Shown in pieces: positions 27,680 through 34,438 of a stretch of 64,000 bases of DNA. A program made the position numbers and the translations under genes. The DNA lies in contig NZ_SMLG01000001.1 in assembly GCF_004349195.1 (NCBI RefSeq), positions 682,001 to 746,000 of the forward strand. The letters run 5' to 3'. The notes under the pieces were generated by a model. That model saw nothing but the letters and a program-made list of their open reading frames with translations, ran no database searches and was not told where the DNA came from. The stretch's first letter is position 1; each line of letters begins with the position of its first letter. This DNA is from Flavobacterium rhamnosiphilum. Its GTDB lineage: Bacteria > Bacteroidota > Bacteroidia > Flavobacteriales > Flavobacteriaceae.

Positions 27680-28555
27680 ATGAACTCAATAAAAAGAATA
27701 TTGATGGCAATAACCCTATTGCTTTCAGTTGCAAGTGCAAGCGCGCAAATTAAAAATGCTAAAACAGAAACGGAAAAAATATACGGAAACTGTGGTATGT
27801 GCAAAACGACTATTGAAACTGCCGGAAATCTTAAAAAAGTAGCCAAAGTGGAGTGGAATAAAGACACCAAAATGGCAACACTTACCTATGATTCCACAAA
27901 AACGAGTCAGGACGAAATATTGAAACGCATTGCTTTAGCAGGTTATGACAGCGATAAATTTCTTGCCCCGGATGATGTTTACGAGAAATTGCACGGATGT
28001 TGTCAATATGAAAGAGAAGCAAAAGTAGCCGTTTCAACTGAAATGAAATCAGAAACCGTTGCTGCAGAAAATCACGCAAACCACGCCAATCACTCTGATG
28101 ACGCGGTTGCAAAACAACAAGTGGATACTAAATTAAAAGCTGTTTTTGATGCCTATTTTCTTTTGAAAGATGCTTTGGTAAAAACTGACGGAAACAATGC
28201 TTCTTTAAAAGCGAAGGATTTATTAACGGCAATCAATTCCGTGAAAATGGAAACTCTAAAATCGGAGGAACATATTGTTTGGATGAAAGTTTTGAATGAC
28301 TTAAAAGAACATTCAGAGCATATTGGCGATACAAAAGATATTTCTCATCAGAGAGATCATTTCATGGATTTATCAAAATCAATGTATGAGTTGATAAAAG
28401 TGGCTAAATATGAAACTCCGGTTTATCTTCAGTTTTGTCCTATGGCAAACGGTGGTAAAGGCGCAAACTGGTTGAGTAAAGAGAATGCGGTTAAGAATCC
28501 ATATTACGGCTCTCAAATGATGACTTGCGGAAAAACGGTAGAAACGATTCAATAA
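27680..28555 (+). CDS. Exported HMA-domain protein with DUF3347 domain
   Basis: The 291-residue protein has a signal peptide (cut after SASAQ), an HMA-like metal-binding domain with CGMC at residues 38-41 (about 30-100) and a His-rich linker (AENHANHANHSDD). A C-terminal DUF3347 domain follows (about 150-290) with the closing pattern YLQFCPM...NPYYGSQMMTCGKTVE. DUF3347 occurs in copper/heavy-metal efflux settings, sometimes fused to CusB-like adaptors. A periplasmic metal-carrier role is inferred. The paralogue at 30484-31215 has the same C-terminal domain with a different metal-binding N-terminus. Confidence 0.88.
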   Translation: MNSIKRILMAITLLLSVASASAQIKNAKTETEKIYGNCGMCKTTIETAGNLKKVAKVEWNKDTKMATLTYDSTKTSQDEILKRIALAGYDSDKFLAPDDVYEKLHGCCQYEREAKVAVSTEMKSETVAAENHANHANHSDDAVAKQQVDTKLKAVFDAYFLLKDALVKTDGNNASLKAKDLLTAINSVKMETLKSEEHIVWMKVLNDLKEHSEHIGDTKDISHQRDHFMDLSKSMYELIKVAKYETPVYLQFCPMANGGKGANWLSKENAVKNPYYGSQMMTCGKTVETIQ

Positions 28556-28575
28556 GTGTTTAAAAAGAATATAAA

Positions 28576-29046
28576 ATGAAGAAAATAATTCTGCTATTCA
28601 GTTTAATAATCAGTATTTCGACGGCAAATGCGCAAATGAAAATTGGAGATAGTTTACCTGATTTTCAGCTTAAAAATAATAAAGAGGCAACAATAAATTT
28701 GGCATCTCTGAAAGGGAAAACGGTCTTAATTGATTTTTGGGCTTCTTGGTGCGCACCTTGCAGGCTGGCGAATAAAAAGTTGGCTCCTTTATACAATCAG
28801 TATAAAAATGAAAACTTCGAAATCGTTGGAATATCATTGGATACAGATAAAACGAAATGGAGGAATGCCATTCAAAAAGATAAATTAGCGTATGAGCAAT
28901 TAATCGATTCTAAAGGTTTTGATGCTAAATCTGCAATTTTGTTTGGCGTAGAAGAATTACCCAATTCGTATCTATTTGATGCATCAGGAAAATTAGTTGC
29001 CATAAATCCAACCGAGGAAGAAATAATAGTACAAATAAAAAAATAA
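28576..29046 (+). CDS. TlpA-like thioredoxin family protein
   Basis: This 156-residue exported protein has a signal peptide (cut near ANAQ) and an AhpC/TSA-Redoxin type thioredoxin fold with the active site WASWCAPCRLANKK and a cis-Pro-like VEELPNSYLF segment. Such periplasmic thioredoxins reduce disulfides or help metal-cofactor assembly. It lies 20 bp after the HMA/DUF3347 gene and 6 bp before the HMA gene, so it is part of the metal operon and probably keeps its Cys-rich partners reduced (inference). Confidence 0.9.
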   Translation: MKKIILLFSLIISISTANAQMKIGDSLPDFQLKNNKEATINLASLKGKTVLIDFWASWCAPCRLANKKLAPLYNQYKNENFEIVGISLDTDKTKWRNAIQKDKLAYEQLIDSKGFDAKSAILFGVEELPNSYLFDASGKLVAINPTEEEIIVQIKK

Positions 29047-29052
29047 AGCAAA

Positions 29053-29583
29053 ATGAAAAATATAAATTTAAAATTCATTGGTATCGCTTGTTTGGTTTTA
29101 ATAACAAGCATAAAATCATATTCTCAAATTTCAAAAGCAGAGATAATTGCTACAGGTTTAACCTGTTCGATGTGTTCCAATGCTATAAACAAACAACTGA
29201 AAGCAACAGTTGGTGTGGATAGTGTGAGTACTGATTTGAACACAAATACATTCACGGTTTATTTCAAAAAAGAGAGTAAAGTAAAGCCAAGAGTACTGAA
29301 AGAAGGTGTTGAAAAAGCAGGTTTCTTTATCGGTTCGTTAGTAATTACTGTACCTACAGAGAACTTAAAAATTGAAGAGGATAAAACCATTTCATTAAAC
29401 GGATCCACTTTTGTTTTATTGAATGAAGAAATTAAAAAAAATAATGGGGAAACAAAATTGAAAGTTTATGACAAAGGATATGTAACTCAAAAAGAGCATA
29501 AAAAACTGCTTAAAACGTTTTCAAAAACAGCGTCATATCCATTAGAGAATGAAGACGATTACCATATCAAAACTGTAATTTAA
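29053..29583 (+). CDS. Exported heavy-metal-associated (HMA) domain protein
   Basis: The 176-residue protein has a signal peptide (cut near SYSQ) and an HMA fold with the metal motif GLTCSMCSNAINKQL (Cys at about residues 37 and 40) followed by the usual second half (VDSVSTDLNTNTFTVYFK). The remaining ~80 residues are a beta-rich tail without Cys. Periplasmic HMA proteins bind Cu(I) or similar ions through the CxxC pair. Its stop codon overlaps the start of the next gene (TAATG), so the two are translationally coupled. Confidence 0.88.
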   Translation: MKNINLKFIGIACLVLITSIKSYSQISKAEIIATGLTCSMCSNAINKQLKATVGVDSVSTDLNTNTFTVYFKKESKVKPRVLKEGVEKAGFFIGSLVITVPTENLKIEEDKTISLNGSTFVLLNEEIKKNNGETKLKVYDKGYVTQKEHKKLLKTFSKTASYPLENEDDYHIKTVI

Positions 29584-30392
29584 TGAAAAAGTTTTTAATC
29601 GTATTTACGTTTTTTCTTATTCAAGGAATAACGGCTCAAGAACTTTTTGTAGTCACTGATCCGGCAAGTAATATTCCTGCGGGTTCATTAGGCATTCGTC
29701 TGGGACAATCCATTTTTAAAGAACAAATGAAATCAGGATATAGTTATCATTTAATGCCCGAAGTTACTTGGGGTATCAATAAAAACTTGATGGTTAGAAC
29801 CTCCGTATTTGTAAGCAATAGAGACAATCAGTTGGTTACTGAAGGAGCTAGTTTTTATACTAAATATCGTTTCCTTTCCACGGATGATTTACACAGTCAT
29901 TTTCGTATGGCAGCATTTGGAAGATATAGTTTTAATAATGCGGATATTCATCAGGAACAAATAGAAATTATGGGACACAATACTGGTTTTGAAACTGGAA
30001 TTGTAGCTACGCAACTTATAAAAAAACTGGCGATAAGTGCTTCTGTTAGTTTTGAAAAAGCGTTTGATAATAAGCCGGATTACAAATATCCAGCAGCACA
30101 AAGTGATAACGCTACCAATTATACATTATCGCTTGGAAGATTGATGTATCCAAAAAAATACACTAATTTTAAACAAACAAATATCAATACAATGGTCGAG
30201 TTTGTTGGACAAACATTAAACGAAAACGGGAAATCGTATTTAGACATTGTACCGTCAATTCAATTTATTATAAACAGCCAAGCGCGTATTGATGTTGCTT
30301 ACAGACAAGAATTATACAGTTCTATGCTGCGTTCTGCGCCAAATGGATTTTATCTGAATTTAGAATATAATTTTTTCAATGTTTCAAAATGA
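29583..30392 (+). CDS. Outer membrane beta-barrel protein of the metal operon
   Basis: The 269-residue protein has a signal peptide (cut near ITAQ). The rest alternates hydrophobic/polar residues as in a small outer membrane barrel (IPAGSLGIRLGQSIFKE near the start, then repeated aromatic girdles, ending YLNLEYNFFNVSK). I do not recognise a named family. Its translational coupling to the HMA protein suggests a metal-related outer membrane function, perhaps a transport or sensing porin; this is inference. Confidence 0.78.
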   Translation: MKKFLIVFTFFLIQGITAQELFVVTDPASNIPAGSLGIRLGQSIFKEQMKSGYSYHLMPEVTWGINKNLMVRTSVFVSNRDNQLVTEGASFYTKYRFLSTDDLHSHFRMAAFGRYSFNNADIHQEQIEIMGHNTGFETGIVATQLIKKLAISASVSFEKAFDNKPDYKYPAAQSDNATNYTLSLGRLMYPKKYTNFKQTNINTMVEFVGQTLNENGKSYLDIVPSIQFIINSQARIDVAYRQELYSSMLRSAPNGFYLNLEYNFFNVSK

Positions 30393-30432
30393 AATAAAGG
30401 ATAATCAGTGCCAAATGGGTTTTCAAAAAAGG

Positions 30433-30463
30433 CAGTCGTCAAAAAATGGCGTAATTAGTCGCA
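30433..30463 (+). promoter_or_regulatory. Candidate direct-repeat operator before the second DUF3347 gene
   Basis: Two AGTCG half-sites (AGTCGTCA from 30433, AGTCGCAA from 30456) lie 23 bp apart. The sequence AATTAGTCGCAA (30452-30463) recurs as its exact reverse complement at 27648-27659, upstream of the first DUF3347 gene. AraC-type regulators usually bind direct repeats about two helical turns apart, and such a regulator is encoded at 31220. The link is inference. Confidence 0.4.
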
Positions 30464-30483
30464 ACAATTAATAAATTTTTTAA

Positions 30484-31215
30484 ATGAAAAATACAATCCT
30501 ATCAATAGTCACATTCGCATTAGTGTTAGTTTCTTGTAACCAGAAAAATAAAGAATCGGAAGTCAGTAATCCTGAAACAACTGGAACTTCTTCGGAATTG
30601 TATGCGTGTCCGATGCATCCTGAGGTTACAGGTAAAAAAGGAGCAGAATGTCCTGAATGTGGTATGGAACTAACAGAGAAAGTGACGCAAATGCCAAAAA
30701 TGGAAAAAAATAATCCGATTGCTACAGCTGTTAAAACGGAAAATACTGCTGTAACCACTAAAACAATTGCTGAATCTTCGTTTACAATTAATGAAATAGT
30801 AAGCAGCTATTTAAAGCTTAAAAATGCATTGGTAAAAGATGATTCTAAAGGGGCTGCCAATGCTGGAAAAGCATTATATGCTACTTTCAACAAAGTGAAT
30901 TCTAATACCATTTTAGATAAAAAACTGAAAAACAAATACAATGATATTGTTGCTGAAGCGAAGGAGCATGTGAAACATATTGGTGATAACGCAGGGAAAA
31001 TGGATCATCAAAGAGAATATTTTGCCCTGTTGAGCAAAGATATGAATGATTTAATAAAAACTTTTGGAACAGATCAAAAGCTATATCAAGCGTATTGTCC
31101 AATGTATAATGAAGGAAAAAACGGTTATTGGATAAGCGAAACCAAAGAAATTAGAAATCCGTATTTCGGTTCTGAGATGTTGAATTGCGGTAGAATTGTA
31201 GAAACTGTAAAATAA
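30484..31215 (+). CDS. Lipoprotein with heavy-metal-binding motif and DUF3347 domain
   Basis: The 243-residue protein begins with a lipoprotein signal (lipobox LVLVSCN, Cys at about 18), then a heavy-metal-binding domain with YACPMHPEVTG and CPECGMEL (about residues 39-65). A DUF3347 domain follows (about 100-243), ending YQAYCPM...NPYFGSEMLNCGRIVE. It is the membrane-anchored counterpart of the HMA/DUF3347 protein at 27680. The 91-bp gap before it holds candidate regulator sites; the AraC gene follows 4 bp downstream. Confidence 0.88.
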   Translation: MKNTILSIVTFALVLVSCNQKNKESEVSNPETTGTSSELYACPMHPEVTGKKGAECPECGMELTEKVTQMPKMEKNNPIATAVKTENTAVTTKTIAESSFTINEIVSSYLKLKNALVKDDSKGAANAGKALYATFNKVNSNTILDKKLKNKYNDIVAEAKEHVKHIGDNAGKMDHQREYFALLSKDMNDLIKTFGTDQKLYQAYCPMYNEGKNGYWISETKEIRNPYFGSEMLNCGRIVETVK

Positions 31216-31219
31216 GATT

Positions 31220-31780
31220 TTGAGATTACATATAAAAAATATGGTTTGCAACCGATGTATAATGGTAGTGAAGTCTGAACTGGAAAAGTTTGGGCTTCAT
31301 ACTGTTTCGGTTGAATTAGGGGAAGTGGAAATTCTCGAAGACTTGAATAAAGGAAAAGAGCAGGAGCTTAATGAGAAATTATTGGTCTTAGGTTTTGAAA
31401 TTATCGATGATAAAAAAAGCCGAGTGGTAGAAAAGGTAAAAAATCTGATTGTAGAATTAGTGCATTTCAAAGACAATCGTTTTAAAACTAATTTGTCAGA
31501 TTATATAGTAGCAGCCATTGGGCAAGATTACAGCTATATCAGTAATCTGTTTTCGTTGCAAGAAATCACTACTATTGAGCAATATTATATCCTTCAAAAA
31601 ATTGAAAGAGTCAAAGAATTAATTGTTTATGACGAATTAAGTTTAAATGAAATTGCCTTTCAACTCAATTATAGCAGTGCATCACACTTAAGTAAACAAT
31701 TTAAAAAAGTAACGGGTTTGACACCTACTTTTTTCAAAAACTTGAAAGAACAGAAACGACATCCTCTCGATAATCTATAA
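31220..31780 (+). CDS. AraC family regulator with HMA-like N-terminal domain
   Basis: The 186-residue regulator combines an N-terminal HMA-like metal-binding domain (residues ~1-75; metal motif VCNRC at 9-13) with a C-terminal AraC/XylS helix-turn-helix (about 100-180; segments YDELSLNEIAFQLNYSSASHLSKQFKK and GLTPTFFKN). The start is a TTG codon at 31220, because the HMA strand begins there (MRLHIKNMVCNRC); the later ATG at 31241 would cut it. The CNRC pair suggests that the protein senses Cu(I) or a similar ion directly and controls the cluster. The metal and the target sites are inferred. Confidence 0.85.
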   Translation: MRLHIKNMVCNRCIMVVKSELEKFGLHTVSVELGEVEILEDLNKGKEQELNEKLLVLGFEIIDDKKSRVVEKVKNLIVELVHFKDNRFKTNLSDYIVAAIGQDYSYISNLFSLQEITTIEQYYILQKIERVKELIVYDELSLNEIAFQLNYSSASHLSKQFKKVTGLTPTFFKNLKEQKRHPLDNL

Positions 31781-31865
31781 AAGATACAAAAGAGAACCAG
31801 AATTGTATAAGAGTTAAAGTTGTATTTAGGAGGAACTTTGTATAAATAATTTAATATACAATATC

Positions 31866-34400
31866 ATGACGCATACATATAACATTACAGGAATGAGTTG
31901 TGACGGTTGCCGTTCCAAAGTCGAAAAAACATTGAATGCTATTGATGGAATTCAGGCGACAATTACTTTGGATCCGCCAATAGCGACAATAACAATGGAT
32001 AAACACATTCCGACTACTCAATTACAACAGGCTTTAACTGCCGCCGGAAACTATACAATAGCAATGAATAATGGGGTTGATTCTCACGGAACGACCGAGA
32101 AGCCCATAGAGAAATCGTGTTGCAGTTCGAATAAACAACAAGAGAAATCAATAGTAATTTTACCCAGTAATGCGCAAGGCAAATATTATTGTCCGATGCA
32201 TTGTGAGGGCGAAAAAGTCTATGATAAACCGGGAAGTTGTCCGGTGTGCGGAATGAATCTGGAAAAAGTTCCAGAATTGAGTTTGGCAAAAACAATGTAT
32301 ACCTGTCCCATGCATCCCGAAGTAATCAAAGACGGTCCGGGTTCTTGTCCGATTTGCGGAATGGATTTAGTGCCAATGGAACCTACCGATTCTGAAGAAA
32401 ATAAGGTGTATAATGACTTGGTGCGCAAAATGAAAATAGCGGTAGTTTGTACGGTTCCAATTTTCATTATTGCCATGTCTGATATGATTCCGAATAATCC
32501 ATTAATGAAAATTATGGATACAGAAAAGTGGAATTGGGTGCAATTAGTGCTTTCGCTTCCTGTCGTTTTTTATGCCTGTTGGATGTTTTTTGTACGTGCT
32601 TGGAAATCAATTATTACTTGGAATCTCAATATGTTTACGCTTATCGGAATTGGTACGGGAGTAGCTTTTCTGTTTAGTTTAGTCGGATTATTTTTCCCAG
32701 CTGTTTTTCCGGATGAATTTAAAACCCATAACGGAGTCGTTTCGCTCTATTTTGAAGCAACAACGGTGATATTAACATTGGTTTTATTGGGGCAATTACT
32801 CGAAGCGAGAGCGCACAGCCAAACGAGTGGAGCGATAAAAGAATTGTTGAAATTAGCACCAACCGAAGCTGTTTTGGTACGCGATGGAAAAGACACAGTC
32901 ATCTCCATTCACGACATCAAAAAAGGAGATTTATTGCGTGTGAAACCTGGAGATAAAATTCCGGTGGATGGAAAAATCACCGACGGAGAAAGTACTATTG
33001 ATGAATCGATGATTACAGGAGAACCCATTCCTGTTGATAAAAAAATAGGCGACAGCATTAGCTCCGGAACGATTAACGGAAATAAATCCTTTGTGATGAT
33101 TGCCGAAAAAGTTGGTTCAGAAACCTTGCTTTCGCAAATTATACAAATGGTAAATACGGCCAGCCGTTCGAAAGCGCCGATTCAAAAATTAGCCGATAAA
33201 ATAGCTAAATATTTTGTGCCAATTGTGGTCTTTGTTTCGGTAATTACTTTTTTTGTTTGGTCACAATTTGGTCCTGAACCCGCAATGGTTTATGGGTTTA
33301 TCAATGCAATTGCCGTATTGATAATTGCCTGCCCTTGTGCTTTGGGATTGGCAACGCCCATGTCAGTGATGGTTGGTGTTGGGAAAGGAGCGCAATCGGG
33401 AGTTTTGATAAAAAATGCCGAAGCACTGGAAAACATGAACAAAGTTAATGTTTTGATTACTGATAAAACAGGTACCATCACGGAAGGAAAACCTTCTGTT
33501 GAAAAAGTATTTTCCCTGCAAAATGACGAAAATGAACTATTGCAAAATATCGCTTCCTTAAATCAGTACAGTGAACATCCTTTGGCGCAAGCCGTAGTCA
33601 ATTTTGCGAAAGCAAAAAACGTTTCATTAATCGAAGTCAAGGATTTTGAAGCAATTTCCGGTAAAGGAGTGATTGGGACAGTAACCAATAAAAAAGTGGC
33701 GCTCGGAAATGAAAAATTGATGAAGCAAGTGAACGTCAGGGTTTCGGATGAATTAGAAAATAAAATCACAGCCGAGCAAAAACTCGGGAAAACCGTTTCT
33801 TATATTTCAGTTGACGGAATTGCGGTAGGATTTGTATCGATAACTGACGCCATAAAAGCAACAAGCGTCGAAGCCATAAAAGAACTGATGCGTCAGGGAG
33901 TTGAGGTAATCATGCTTACCGGAGATAATGAAAATACCGCAAAAGCAGTGGCGACACAGTTGAATTTAAGTTCGTTTAAGGCGAGTTGTTTGCCTGAAGA
34001 CAAGCTCAAGGAAATTAAACGATTACAATTCGAAGGGAAAATTGTAGCGATGGCAGGTGACGGAATCAATGATGCTCCGGCTTTGGCGCAAGCCGACATA
34101 GGAATTGCAATGGGAACCGGAACGGATGTCGCCATTGAAAGTGCGAAAATTACCTTGGTAAAAGGCGACTTACAAGGAATAGTCAAAGCCAAGAATTTAA
34201 GTCATGCCGTGATGCGAAATATCAAGCAAAATTTATTCTTTGCCTTTTTCTATAATGTGTTGGGAATTCCAATTGCCGCAGGCGTTTTGTATCCGTTTTT
34301 TGGCGTTTTGCTTTCGCCAATGATTGCGGCTTTGGCCATGAGTTTCAGCTCGGTTTCAGTAATTGCAAATGCGTTGCGATTGCGTGGTTTAAAACTTTAA
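31866..34400 (+). CDS. copA: Copper-translocating P1B-type ATPase
   Basis: The 844-residue pump has, in order: an HMA domain with GMSCDGC (residues ~9-15), a CC-containing linker (KSCCSSN), two heavy-metal-binding motifs (YYCPMHCEG...CPVCGMNL at ~107-133 and YTCPMHPEV...CPICGMDL at ~145-170), the membrane domain with the ion path CPCALGLATP (about 488), the phosphorylation site DKTGTITEG (about 532), the SEHPLA motif and GDGINDAPAL (about 728). The CPC motif points to Cu(I)/Ag(I) export from the cytoplasm. It sits between the AraC regulator and the multicopper oxidase. Confidence 0.96.
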   Translation: MTHTYNITGMSCDGCRSKVEKTLNAIDGIQATITLDPPIATITMDKHIPTTQLQQALTAAGNYTIAMNNGVDSHGTTEKPIEKSCCSSNKQQEKSIVILPSNAQGKYYCPMHCEGEKVYDKPGSCPVCGMNLEKVPELSLAKTMYTCPMHPEVIKDGPGSCPICGMDLVPMEPTDSEENKVYNDLVRKMKIAVVCTVPIFIIAMSDMIPNNPLMKIMDTEKWNWVQLVLSLPVVFYACWMFFVRAWKSIITWNLNMFTLIGIGTGVAFLFSLVGLFFPAVFPDEFKTHNGVVSLYFEATTVILTLVLLGQLLEARAHSQTSGAIKELLKLAPTEAVLVRDGKDTVISIHDIKKGDLLRVKPGDKIPVDGKITDGESTIDESMITGEPIPVDKKIGDSISSGTINGNKSFVMIAEKVGSETLLSQIIQMVNTASRSKAPIQKLADKIAKYFVPIVVFVSVITFFVWSQFGPEPAMVYGFINAIAVLIIACPCALGLATPMSVMVGVGKGAQSGVLIKNAEALENMNKVNVLITDKTGTITEGKPSVEKVFSLQNDENELLQNIASLNQYSEHPLAQAVVNFAKAKNVSLIEVKDFEAISGKGVIGTVTNKKVALGNEKLMKQVNVRVSDELENKITAEQKLGKTVSYISVDGIAVGFVSITDAIKATSVEAIKELMRQGVEVIMLTGDNENTAKAVATQLNLSSFKASCLPEDKLKEIKRLQFEGKIVAMAGDGINDAPALAQADIGIAMGTGTDVAIESAKITLVKGDLQGIVKAKNLSHAVMRNIKQNLFFAFFYNVLGIPIAAGVLYPFFGVLLSPMIAALAMSFSSVSVIANALRLRGLKL

Positions 34401-34438
34401 ACAAAAATATTTAAGAGTTTCTTTGAAAATTAAAAAAC

